NCBI GenBank assembly: GCA_016932235.1
Contig: JAFGDF010000260.1
Location: 1-56,475 of the forward strand
Origin: Deltaproteobacteria bacterium
Lineage (GTDB): Bacteria > Desulfobacterota > DSM-4660 > Desulfatiglandales > HGW-15
DNA length: 56,475 bases
Direction of reading: 5' to 3'
The notes below the pieces were generated by a model, which worked only from the letters and a program-made list of their open reading frames with translations, had not been told where the DNA came from and searched no databases. Each line of letters opens with the position of its first letter. Positions within the stretch are counted from its first letter, which is position 1. The translations under genes and the position numbers were made by a program. This document shows positions 17,519 through 24,640 of this stretch, in pieces.

Positions 17519-18241
17519 CTATCGCATCATTGTCAGCTTTTTTATTCCTTTTATCTGCCTGAAATTCGCGCCCTGGCTTACGCATTTTAAGGCTAATTCA
17601 CTATCCACAACCTTGACTCCGGATATGGCGTCTATACCATGATCAAAAAGCACCTTTGATAAAGGTGTGCTATCCCCCAGAACAACTACAAAGGCTTGCG
17701 ATCCGCAGAGTCTGAGTAAATTCTCAATGGAGTGATTTGTTATTGACGTGCCCGTGATCCCTATAACATCGGCCATGGGAATAAATTTCTCTGCCGCTTC
17801 TTCCGGAAAATCGTTCTCCTTTGGATTTTTCTCAATGACCCAAAGATCCTTTGCTATTTCCTGCAGTTTGGGAATAAACGGAAAATGACCCACAATAGCG
17901 ATCCTCCTGCCATTTCCTTTTTCCGCCAGAATATCGCCAGCATTAAGCTCTAAACATCTTTCTTCTTCTATATCCAGAAGGGAATTCAGGGTAGCCATGC
18001 CAACAGCAGCCTCCAGAATGCTTCCTGAATAAACCATCCGGACGAGATCTTTTACTTGTCTCTCCATAAGAAATCCGGGATCCTGTACATGCTGTCCTTT
18101 GACCTTCAGGACATCGCGCGGAAGCGATGCGGCTAGACCGCAATTGCGTGTCAGGACTCCTGTATGAAACATCCCCACACGGATGTCATGAACTTCAGCA
18201 TCATCATTAACCTTGGAAATCAGATCACCAAGAATATCCAT
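17519..18241 (-). CDS. DUF364-family protein (putative heavy-metal chelation domain)
   Basis: The roughly 240-residue protein contains the DUF364 C-terminal block: MADVIGITGTSITNHSIENLL, then VVLGDSTPLSKVLFDHGIDAISGVKVVD and CVSQGANFRQIKG. An N-terminal DUF4213-type region contains GMFHTGVLTRNCGLAASL. Family members bind a ligand or metal in a Rossmann-like domain, and their function is poorly defined. I choose the ATG at 18241, which has GGAAGAG about 8 nt ahead; the frame is open to a GTG 24 nt upstream. It follows the NifX/NifU cluster on the same strand and may belong to the same metal-handling set, but it is bounded by MITE-type ends. Confidence 0.8.
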   Translation of the reverse strand: MDILGDLISKVNDDAEVHDIRVGMFHTGVLTRNCGLAASLPRDVLKVKGQHVQDPGFLMERQVKDLVRMVYSGSILEAAVGMATLNSLLDIEEERCLELNAGDILAEKGNGRRIAIVGHFPFIPKLQEIAKDLWVIEKNPKENDFPEEAAEKFIPMADVIGITGTSITNHSIENLLRLCGSQAFVVVLGDSTPLSKVLFDHGIDAISGVKVVDSELALKCVSQGANFRQIKGIKKLTMMR

Positions 18242-18264
18242 CGCGATTCTCTTCCATAAAGTCA

Positions 18265-18303
18265 CCCGCTATTTTTCTTCAGCTGCAATTCCCTGACCGG
18301 ACA
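18265..18303 (+). repeat. MITE right terminus overlapping a gene end
   Basis: This segment matches the right end of the 330-bp MITEs (ATTTTTCTTCAGCTGCAATT, then CCTGACCGGACA). It supplies the final codons and TGA stop of the receiver-like gene that ends at 18279. Confidence 0.7.
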
Positions 18304-18677
18304 AGGCTGATGCGGGTTAAAGTTTGTAGCCTCTCCATCATGCGTTCTGCGTCAGTTTTACCCGGATTGACAGGCAGCTGCCACATGATACCAAGCCCTT
18401 CGCTTGCCTCGTGAAACGCGTCATGTGATAAACCGGACACTGAAGCGCAATTTATCATGGGACTTAATTTAATCAGCCTCCTGGCAAACTCCAGGTTTGT
18501 CATATCACCGAGATCTTCATCCGTTACTACAAGATCGATCTCTGTGTCTGAAACTATCTTTAATGCATTTTCCCCGGTCTCCGCGAGAACAGTTTCAACA
18601 TCGTAATTTTTATTCAGAACAAGCTCAAAATCTGTAAAATAATTCCTGTCAGGGCTCACCAGCAATATCCTGATCAT
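18279..18677 (-). CDS. Degenerate response-regulator receiver domain protein
   Basis: The 132-residue protein has a receiver fold: MIRILLVSPDRNYF at the N-terminus (only one acidic residue of the usual pair) and a likely phospho-acceptor in LVVTDEDLGDM near residue 53. The region that should carry the conserved Lys reads GIMWQLPVNPG, so the Lys is replaced. Phosphorylation chemistry is therefore doubtful. Its last residues, VRSGNCS, and its stop are encoded by the terminal repeat of a MITE-like element, so the original C-terminus may have been lost. It lies in line with the NifX genes. Confidence 0.7.
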   Translation of the reverse strand: MIRILLVSPDRNYFTDFELVLNKNYDVETVLAETGENALKIVSDTEIDLVVTDEDLGDMTNLEFARRLIKLSPMINCASVSGLSHDAFHEASEGLGIMWQLPVNPGKTDAERMMERLQTLTRISLVRSGNCS

Positions 18678-18789
18678 ACTAACCCCCCTGATTCACACCT
18701 TCTTAAGTATTTGTTCGCACAACATTAAACTTTCAACGATGATAATACGACTGTCGAACAAGGGCAGGCAGGTTTCCGATAAATAAATA

Positions 18790-19149
18790 CTACCAATGAC
18801 CGTTGACATTCTCTTTATCCGCCAAAGGCAATTTCCCATCCAGATATGCCTTAACCGCTTCTCTAACCGTCCCGCTGGCGTCATTTGCCACCTTTATGTT
18901 GGCCGCCGAAAGAGCCTTAAATGCATTAGGTCCGCAAAACCCCGTAACCAATACTTCCGCGCCGCTTTCGCTCACCGAACGCGCCGCCTGTATCCCTGCG
19001 CCCTTAAATGCATTCACATTTTCCTTGTTATCCAATATGTTAAAATGAAAACTTTCTGAATCTACAATAAGGATATAGGCAGCCCTTCCAAAACGCGGAT
19101 CTAATTCCGAATCCAGATCTTGTCCCTTTGATGTAACTGCTATCTTCAT
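18790..19149 (-). CDS. NifX/dinitrogenase iron-molybdenum cofactor-family protein (third copy)
   Basis: The protein of about 119 residues starts MKIAVTSKGQDLDSELDPRFGRA, the standard beginning of the NifX/NifB-C-terminal-like fold that binds iron-molybdenum type clusters. It continues with AGIQAARSVSESGAEVLVTGFCGPNAFKAL. The ATG at 19149 was chosen; the frame opens 16 codons earlier but overlaps the upstream gene. Orange protein (ORP) of Desulfovibrio belongs to this family and binds a molybdenum-copper-sulfide cluster. Whether this copy binds a metal cluster is not visible from sequence. Confidence 0.85.
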   Translation of the reverse strand: MKIAVTSKGQDLDSELDPRFGRAAYILIVDSESFHFNILDNKENVNAFKGAGIQAARSVSESGAEVLVTGFCGPNAFKALSAANIKVANDASGTVREAVKAYLDGKLPLADKENVNGHW

Positions 19150-19175
19150 TTCTTCCTCTTTTTCTTGTATTTGAT

Positions 19176-19556
19176 TTATCTGCCTCCGCCTCCGCAAACC
19201 TGATTATCCTCGATTGGAGACAACCTGCCGCTTATCAGATCTTCCACTACGGGTCTTATTTCCGGTCGTATTGAATCATGATAGACATCAATGCCAGCCT
19301 GCCTGAATCCCATAAGGGGCCGCATCCCGATACCTCCCACAATCAGGGCATTAACATTATGCTCCGCCAGAAGATTCACCGGGACCATACATCCACCCTG
19401 CACATGCTCCCTGTTAGGAATCGTAGTGACGTTTTCAATCTCCCCGTCCTTCACATCAACGAGGGTAAAGACATCACAATGACCGAAATGGCCTGATCTT
19501 TGACCCTCCAGACCTCCTTCCTCCATTGAAGGGATTGCTATCCTCCCATTTTTCAT
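19176..19556 (-). CDS. NifX/dinitrogenase iron-molybdenum cofactor-family protein (second copy)
   Basis: The 126-residue protein has the family pattern GRIAIPSMEEGGLEGQRSGHFGHCDVFTLVD, then GGCMVPVNLLAEHNVNALIVGGIGMRPL, and ends in a metal-binding-looking CGGGGR tail. The HFGHC element near residue 24 and the GGCM element are typical of the subfamily in anaerobes and could ligate a cluster (inference). It lies 26 nt upstream of the third NifX-like gene and 19 nt downstream of the NifU-like gene. Confidence 0.87.
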   Translation of the reverse strand: MKNGRIAIPSMEEGGLEGQRSGHFGHCDVFTLVDVKDGEIENVTTIPNREHVQGGCMVPVNLLAEHNVNALIVGGIGMRPLMGFRQAGIDVYHDSIRPEIRPVVEDLISGRLSPIEDNQVCGGGGR

Positions 19557-19575
19557 GTTTTTTATCCTCCTTCAT

Positions 19576-20079
19576 CTAAATTGGATCCTGAATGCTTACG
19601 TCTGACGAGCCCACCGGACCGACTTTCGTTTCACATTTCTTTTTCCCTGTTGTTTTTTTGATCATAAAATCACTAAGAGCTTCCTGTAGAGTTTCAGCAG
19701 CAAGGTAGGCACAGTGCTCTTCTACTGCCGGGATTCCTCCAAGCTTATCAATGATAGCCTCTCCGGTTACATCAAGGAGTTCATCGGGGGTCTTTCCCAA
19801 GGATAGTTCGGCAGCTAATGAGCCACACAGATTGCTAGATCCGCAGCCATCTGTGATATAGGAGGCTTTTTCTACCCGTTCTCCCTCAAACTTTAAATAA
19901 ATTTCCATGGTATCGCCGCATTTTCCTTTCAAACGCGCATGACCGTCCGGATCTGGTATCCTCCCCTTATAAAGAGGTTCTTTCAAACGCTGAAAATTCT
20001 CTTCTCTCCATTCGTCCTTCAGCTCCGCATATATTTTTTCCTGTAACCTGTGTGTAAATATATCCATTAAATCTTTCAT
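19576..20079 (-). CDS. NifU/IscU-like iron-sulfur cluster scaffold protein
   Basis: The 167-residue protein contains the IscU/NifU N-terminal domain with its three conserved cysteine sites: GKCGDTME near residue 53, DGCGSSNLCGSLA near 80 and EEHCAYLAAETL near 120. These hold a transient FeS cluster before transfer. There is no NifU ferredoxin or C-terminal Nfu domain. The flanking NifX-like genes suggest assembly or supply of a metal-sulfur cluster to these proteins (inference). It is about 260 nt downstream of the 62-codon gene, with a REPIN in between. Confidence 0.86.
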   Translation of the reverse strand: MKDLMDIFTHRLQEKIYAELKDEWREENFQRLKEPLYKGRIPDPDGHARLKGKCGDTMEIYLKFEGERVEKASYITDGCGSSNLCGSLAAELSLGKTPDELLDVTGEAIIDKLGGIPAVEEHCAYLAAETLQEALSDFMIKKTTGKKKCETKVGPVGSSDVSIQDPI

Positions 20080-20116
20080 TTCAAATTACACTCACCCACA
20101 AAATCAAAATCTTATT

Positions 20117-20302
20117 AGGATTCTGTCGGACTTTTTCCGAAAGGTTCCTAATAAGATTTAGATTTCAATCTGTTTTTGGCTCTATCTATATCCTGTCTTA
20201 TTCATTGAAAATGAATATTCATAACATATAATCTTTCAAAATCAAATCGTTTTTTTTTAATCCATACGGCCGTCCGTCGGCCAGGGTCCGGCAGACTGTT
20301 GG
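20117..20302 (+). repeat. REPIN copy 2 (diverged)
   Basis: It begins AGGATTCTGTCGGACTTT and continues with an AT-rich spacer containing CTTATTCATTG, as in copies at 3702 and 37081. It ends with an inverted GGCCAGGGTCCGGCAGACTG motif. It is more diverged than the other two. It splits the NifX/NifU cluster between the 62-codon gene and the NifU-like gene. Confidence 0.65.
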
Positions 20303-20339
20303 CAATTGTATAAACTTCCACAGAAAAACGCTTATGTAG

Positions 20340-20528
20340 TTAATGATATTCGTGAGTGCCCATCTCTACTTTAATGCCGGTCTTAGTCTCTATCATTTTT
20401 GACATCTCCTCAGCATCGCTGTAGGGACAATCCGGGTTTACCAGACAGGAACTTAAATAGATTCTATCCTTTCGCATGTCGCTTATGTCTGTCTTGCTGC
20501 GCTCTTCCTTATTCCCCTTTTCTTCCAT
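20340..20528 (-). CDS. Small cysteine-containing protein, unknown (62 aa)
   Basis: The protein has a charged N-terminus and then a core LSSCLVNPDCPYSDAEEMSK, ending TKTGIKVEMGTHEYH. The CX5CP pair and the terminal His-rich GTHEYH could bind a metal. Its first 20 nt overlap the end of the upstream NifX-like gene, so it is translationally coupled to it. I do not recognise a named family, but similar small proteins accompany NifX-type genes in anaerobes as far as I know. Confidence 0.65.
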   Translation of the reverse strand: MEEKGNKEERSKTDISDMRKDRIYLSSCLVNPDCPYSDAEEMSKMIETKTGIKVEMGTHEYH

Positions 20529-20856
20529 GACCAGGCAAAGAAAATTTCGGACTTAAAAGGGTTCCTTTTGAATACGCCCTGATTATTTCATCAACCGCCC
20601 CTGAAATCTCAGGGAAAACGATAATACCAGACGTAATAATCATATTGGCAAGTTTTCGTGACAGAGCCCCGCATATCAGGATATCCACACCGTTTTCCTT
20701 CAACTGTTGACATCTTTCAGATAAATCCTGTTTAACAACCGGCGTGATATATCGAGAGATCTCTTTTCTTTTATCCACCTCAATGATCAAAAACTTTGAG
20801 GCAGTATCAAGCAAAGGGGAAACCTTATTTTCCCAGATGGGTATTGCCAATCTCAT
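20509..20856 (-). CDS. NifX/dinitrogenase iron-molybdenum cofactor-family protein (first copy)
   Basis: The 115-residue protein starts MRLAIPIWENKVSPLLDTASKF, typical of NifX-like cofactor-binding proteins, and contains GVDILICGALSRKLANMI. I start at the ATG at 20856, which has GGAAGG about 9 nt ahead; the open frame continues 26 codons upstream without family resemblance. It is the first gene behind the sigma-54 promoter at 21023-21037, leaving an untranslated leader of about 155 nt that contains a CCTGCT/AGCAGG hairpin. Confidence 0.85.
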   Translation of the reverse strand: MRLAIPIWENKVSPLLDTASKFLIIEVDKRKEISRYITPVVKQDLSERCQQLKENGVDILICGALSRKLANMIITSGIIVFPEISGAVDEIIRAYSKGTLLSPKFSLPGHGRKGE

Positions 20857-20934
20857 TACCGTGTCCCTTCCAAGATACTGTTTTACCCGAAGTACGTGGG
20901 AATTAACAAAATGAGGGTCGTAAAACTCTGGCAA

Positions 20935-21292
20935 AATATTGTTCTTTAACCGATCCCCCGCCTGCTGAAAATCAAGCAGGAAGCAATTTTGACCCTCTGA
21001 CAGCAGACATTTTCAGCAATAAGCATTTATTATGCCAGCATAGGGAGAACCGCACAAATACTGGATAAGTTACCGAATTATTTAGATAATATCTGATGGG
21101 CTTCCTTGAGCCATAGATTAGAAATAACGGATCTTATTTCAGAAATGCAATAAACAAAAAATTTATATGCGATTTTGCAATACCCTGAGCGGAATCTTCC
21201 TGAGTCGTTCCACCTTGATCGCTCCCTGACATCAACCGATATGACCCGCTGCTCGCCCCAGCCGGCTTTATACATGAGCGGTTATACATAAT
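20935..21292. other. Regulatory gap between the sigma-54 activator gene and the NifX cluster
   Basis: The gap holds the sigma-54 promoter (21023-21037) and a small hairpin CCTGCT/AGCAGG at about 20961-20980. Upstream activator sites would be expected between 21040 and 21290, but I could not identify a convincing symmetric site. A 65-codon open frame at 21078-21275 has no recognisable features. Confidence 0.6.
21023..21037 (-). promoter_or_regulatory. Sigma-54 (-24/-12) promoter of the NifX cluster
   Basis: Read on the minus strand the site is TGGCATAATAAATGC: GG at -24 and GC at -12 with exactly 10 nt between, as in the TGGCACG-N4-TTGC consensus. It points at the first NifX-like gene and lies downstream of a gene for a sigma-54 activator, the arrangement expected for a regulator and its target. 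Confidence 0.75.
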
Positions 21293-22657
21293 TCAGTCGC
21301 CCTGTTTCCTGGGCATTTCAATATTTAACCTTTTAACTTTTCGCCATAATGTGGTCGAATGCATGCCCAATTCTTCAGCGGTCCTAGACCTGTTCCAATT
21401 ATTCCTTTCAAGCGAATCGAGAATAAAATCTCTTTCTAATTCGTTAAAAGAGGCGGGCTTAGGGTCTTTATCCATTTTAAATAATTTCCTTGAAACATTA
21501 TCGAGTCTTCCCAGGTATTCCGGAAGATGTTCAATGCCTATTTTCTCTTCCCTGCACACCACGATGGCGTACTCAATGATATTTTCCAGCTCTCTGATAT
21601 TTCCCGGGAAATTGTGTGACATGAGGACATGCAGTGCCTCCGGGGATATATCCTGAACGTCTTTACCCATAAGGCTGTTGTACTTTCGGATAAAATGTTC
21701 ACAAAGGAGAGGAATATCCTCTTTTCTATTTCTCAACGGGGGCAAGACCAGCTTGAAGACATTGATCCTGTAATACAAATCCTCTCTGAAAACCCCTTCC
21801 TTCACAAGTTCCTCTAGATTCCTGTTGGTTGCGGCCACAATTCTTACATCGGCTTTTACGGATCTTGTGCTTCCCAATGGTTCATACAGCCTATCCTGAA
21901 GCACACGAAGCAGCCGCACCTGCAATGCGGGAGAAAGGTCCCCCGTTTCGTCCAGAAACAGCGTTCCGCCTTCCGCCAGGGCAAGCCTGCCCGGTTTGTC
22001 CTTTTTTGCATCGGTAAACGCGCCGGCCTTGTATCCAAAGAGTTCGGATTCAAGAAGGGTATCGGGCAAAGCGCCACAATTAACCGTAATCATGGGACCA
22101 TGGTTCCTTTTGCTCAGGGAATGGATAGCCTTCGCGAAAAGCTCTTTACCTGTTCCGCTCTCACCTTCCAGAAGAATCGTTACATCGCTCTCAGATACCT
22201 GCTCAAGCATACTGAAAAGACGAATCATCTCTTTGTTTTTACTTATAATGTCCTGAAATGAATGACGCCCGGTTAACTCCTTCTTCAACTCCTCAACCAG
22301 TGTCAGGTCCCTGAAGGTCTCAACACCTCCAATAATATTATTTTTTTTGTCTTTCAGAAGGGCTGTGGATATACTGACAGGGACACGATCTCCTCTGGAG
22401 TTGACAATAAATATTGACTGATTAACTATCTGCTGCCCGGTTTCTATGGTACGCCGTAATGAACATTGCGCTTCGCATATGCTAGCACGGAAAACCTCCC
22501 AGCAGTAACGACCCAGGGCATCCTCTTTTGCTATGCCTGTTATCTTTTCGGCGGCCCTGTTAAGCGACGTTATACGCCATTCCCTGTCCACAGTGAATAC
22601 GCCATCAGCTATGCTATCCAGTATAATGCTCGTCCGGTCCTCTGCTGTCCTTTTCAC
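21293..22657 (-). CDS. Sigma-54-dependent transcriptional activator (PAS, AAA+, Fis-type HTH)
   Basis: The 454-residue regulator has a PAS domain (residues about 8-125), the sigma-54 AAA+ domain (about 135-360) and a Fis-type helix-turn-helix (about 415-450: RSRTAEELGMHSTTLWRKVK). In the AAA+ domain I see Walker A GESGTGKE, Walker B GGTLFLDE and the R-finger region YYRINVFKLVLPPLRNR. The sigma-54-contact loop reads GAFTDA rather than GAFTGA. The PAS domain contains CEAQCSLRRT, so a redox or ligand signal is possible. It lies 20 nt behind the acyl-CoA ligase gene and just ahead of the sigma-54 promoter of the NifX cluster. Confidence 0.9.
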   Translation of the reverse strand: MKRTAEDRTSIILDSIADGVFTVDREWRITSLNRAAEKITGIAKEDALGRYCWEVFRASICEAQCSLRRTIETGQQIVNQSIFIVNSRGDRVPVSISTALLKDKKNNIIGGVETFRDLTLVEELKKELTGRHSFQDIISKNKEMIRLFSMLEQVSESDVTILLEGESGTGKELFAKAIHSLSKRNHGPMITVNCGALPDTLLESELFGYKAGAFTDAKKDKPGRLALAEGGTLFLDETGDLSPALQVRLLRVLQDRLYEPLGSTRSVKADVRIVAATNRNLEELVKEGVFREDLYYRINVFKLVLPPLRNRKEDIPLLCEHFIRKYNSLMGKDVQDISPEALHVLMSHNFPGNIRELENIIEYAIVVCREEKIGIEHLPEYLGRLDNVSRKLFKMDKDPKPASFNELERDFILDSLERNNWNRSRTAEELGMHSTTLWRKVKRLNIEMPRKQGD

Positions 22658-22677
22658 TTTTATTTTTAGCCCTTCCC

Positions 22678-24201
22678 TTAATCAGCTCTGCCAAACTTCT
22701 CCTTAACCTTTATCCTGTCAACCGACCCGTCTTCCTTGAGCGGCATTTCATCAACAAATTCTACATATTGCGGCCTCTTATATCTTGCTATGCGTTCTCC
22801 AACAAAATCAATCAATCCTTTTTCCTCAAGGTTTTTCCCTGTCTTGAGTTGACAAACCGCCTTTATTCCCTCTTTCCATTTTGGATCCGGCACTCCAAAA
22901 ACCGCACATTTTTCGATAAAAGGATGCTGCAGGATAATCTTTTCAACTTCAGCGGGATAGACATTTTCACCTCCGGGTTTAATCAGTTCTTTTTCCGGTT
23001 TTCGCCCTGCGTACCAGAGGAAACCATCTGAATCAAGGTAACCCATATCACCTGTATGATGCCATCCATCCCTGAAGGTGTAATCCGTATCACCCTTTTT
23101 ATTCCAATAACCCTTAAAAACCATAGGCCCTCTCACAACAATCTCTCCAACCTTCTCGGTCGGAAGCCTGCAATCATAATCATCAACAATCCGCACATCC
23201 GCCAGCGGCATCATCCTCCCTGCGGAACCGGGCCTTTCATTATAAGCCCCGCTGAATACAACGCAGGAGGTTTCTGTCTGCCCATACAGGCTGTAGAAAT
23301 TTCCGCCCGTAATCTGCTGGTATCTTTCAATGGTCTCCCTGCTGTCAATCCCGGCAACAGCCCTCAGTGAATCAAGATTCTTCCCGCTCTTCTCCTTTTG
23401 ATCCAAAATGGAAGATAACATGGGCGAGAATTCCATCATTATGGAAACCTTGCTATCATGAATAATATCAACCGCACGTTCAGCATCAAACCCTCTGGCA
23501 TTTATATTCAAGGCCCCGTTATGAAAACAGGTTATCACCATGAAGAGTCCCCCCACATGAAAAAGAGGAAGAAAATTAAGATGCACATCATTCGGCTTGA
23601 GATCAAAAAGGTCGCCGAAATGCATGCTGGCGAGGATAATGTTATTATGACTCAGCAAAGCGCCCCGGGGTCTTCCCTCCACAGCAGCCGTATACATAAT
23701 GGCAAAGCCATCATCCGAAGATACATCATCAGGCTGAAAATCCGTATGCGGGTTCATTAGAGACCCGATATCCGTAAATCCACCCCTGTCGAGATTGAGG
23801 TTGTAAAACCGATCAACTGATTTCAACTTCCCTTTGGATTCCTTGATAATTCCCTGGAATTCTTCACCGGCGAACAGCAGCCTGGGTTCACAATCATTGA
23901 GATTGAAACAGATCTCATCGGGGGAAAGCCTCCAGTTGACCGGCAGGACAATAGCTCCAAGGGCAGAAGCGGCACCGTATAGCATAAAATATTCAAGGCA
24001 ATTTTTACCGAGTAATCCTATCCTATCTCCCCTTTTTAATCCTGCCTTCCTGAGACCTCCCGCAAGACAGTCCACATCTTCTTTAAAAAGCCGGAACGAA
24101 ATAGTTCGATCCTGTTCAATCTCGTGCCACGCCACTTTCTCACCGAAATATTCGGCGTTTCGCCTGATGATATCATAGAATGTAAAATCATGAAGACCCA
24201 T
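22678..24201 (-). CDS. AMP-forming acyl-CoA synthetase (class I adenylate-forming enzyme)
   Basis: The roughly 507-residue enzyme should activate a carboxylic acid to its CoA thioester. Visible motifs are the ATP loop as MYTAAVEGRPRGALLSH (altered from TSGTTGxPKG), YGQTE, and WHHTGDMGYLD. At the C-terminus the usual PxxxxGKxxR with the catalytic Lys reads PLKEDGSVDR, so the Lys position is Ser; a neighbouring Lys may substitute. The ATG at 24201 is preferred because GAGGG precedes it, while the 11-codon upstream extension is encoded by a REP. The substrate is unknown; the Liv transporter next door suggests an imported organic acid. Confidence 0.85.
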   Translation of the reverse strand: MGLHDFTFYDIIRRNAEYFGEKVAWHEIEQDRTISFRLFKEDVDCLAGGLRKAGLKRGDRIGLLGKNCLEYFMLYGAASALGAIVLPVNWRLSPDEICFNLNDCEPRLLFAGEEFQGIIKESKGKLKSVDRFYNLNLDRGGFTDIGSLMNPHTDFQPDDVSSDDGFAIMYTAAVEGRPRGALLSHNNIILASMHFGDLFDLKPNDVHLNFLPLFHVGGLFMVITCFHNGALNINARGFDAERAVDIIHDSKVSIMMEFSPMLSSILDQKEKSGKNLDSLRAVAGIDSRETIERYQQITGGNFYSLYGQTETSCVVFSGAYNERPGSAGRMMPLADVRIVDDYDCRLPTEKVGEIVVRGPMVFKGYWNKKGDTDYTFRDGWHHTGDMGYLDSDGFLWYAGRKPEKELIKPGGENVYPAEVEKIILQHPFIEKCAVFGVPDPKWKEGIKAVCQLKTGKNLEEKGLIDFVGERIARYKRPQYVEFVDEMPLKEDGSVDRIKVKEKFGRAD

Positions 24202-24214
24202 AAGATCCCTCTGA

Positions 24215-24245
24215 GAGCCTGCCGGAATTTGCACGGCATGCTCCT
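24215..24245 (-). repeat. REP palindrome upstream of the acyl-CoA ligase
   Basis: On the minus strand it starts AGGAGCATGCCGTGCAAATT and continues TCCGGCAGGCTC. It carries the GGAG head, ends 13 bp ahead of the ligase start codon and overlaps the false N-terminal extension of that open frame. Confidence 0.7.
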
Positions 24246-24270
24246 AAATAATATTACTAGCAGTCACTAA

Positions 24271-24600
24271 TGTCCGGTTAGAAAATTGCACAAAGATCGC
24301 AGTATGGGAAACTCTTTTTTCGGTCGAACTCGTTCCTGGCATGGTTGACGCACAATGCCTTATGAGGCGGGCGGCGGGTCATCTCAGTCGTTGTCAGGGC
24401 CAGATAAGGTTGAACAACCGGGAAGCATTCCGCCCGCCTGGCATGCGCCTTACGCAATAATCCTGCTTCTAAGGTTTTCGCCGATAAAAAGAATTTCCCA
24501 TACCGCGATTCCGGCAACCGGATATTGCTTTATTGTTATTCCATCGGTTTGTTTACAGCCATCCGGTATTTTTCTTCAACTGCAATTTACTAACCGGGCA
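24271..24600. mobile_element. 330-bp MITE-like element, copy A
   Basis: It is bounded by 20-bp terminal inverted repeats that match at 18 of 20 positions: the left starts TGTCCGGTTAGAAAATTGCA, and the right end is its complement with two changes. It has no coding capacity. It aligns from end to end with copy B (53346-53675), which has exactly the same length. The shared interior includes GCGAACTCGTTCC-type and GAGGCGGGCGGCGG motifs. The full-length parental transposon is not in this window. Confidence 0.85.
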
Positions 24601-24611
24601 ACTATTATTAA

Positions 24612-24640
24612 CAGTATGTCGGACAAAGTCCGATATACTG
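24612..24640 (-). repeat. REP palindrome directly after livF
   Basis: CAGTATGTCGGAC and GTCCGATATACTG pair around an AAA loop. The element begins right after the livF stop codon at 24641 and lies 11 bp from MITE copy A. It may act as a transcript-end hairpin for the liv operon. Confidence 0.7.

Larger units (their letters stand above)
17282..18303. mobile_element. 1,022-bp unit bounded by MITE-type terminal inverted repeats
   Basis: The left end (17282-17322) begins TGTCCGGTCAGGAATTTG and aligns with the left end of the 330-bp elements at 24271 and 53346. The right end (about 18265-18303) carries ATTTTTCTTCAGCTGCAATT and finishes TGACCGGACA, matching their right ends. The usual MITE interior is absent. 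Instead the unit carries a 52-codon ORF and a DUF364 gene. It may be a gene-carrying derivative, a MITE disrupted by a later insertion, or two separately decayed copies. Confidence 0.5.

Noticed and set aside
20857..20934. N-terminal extension of the first NifX-like gene
   Set aside because: The family begins at MRLAIPIW, and GGAAGG precedes that ATG; the upstream 26 codons show no family features.
24202..24234. N-terminal extension of the acyl-CoA ligase
   Set aside because: It is encoded by a REP element; GAGGG lies ahead of the internal ATG at 24201.
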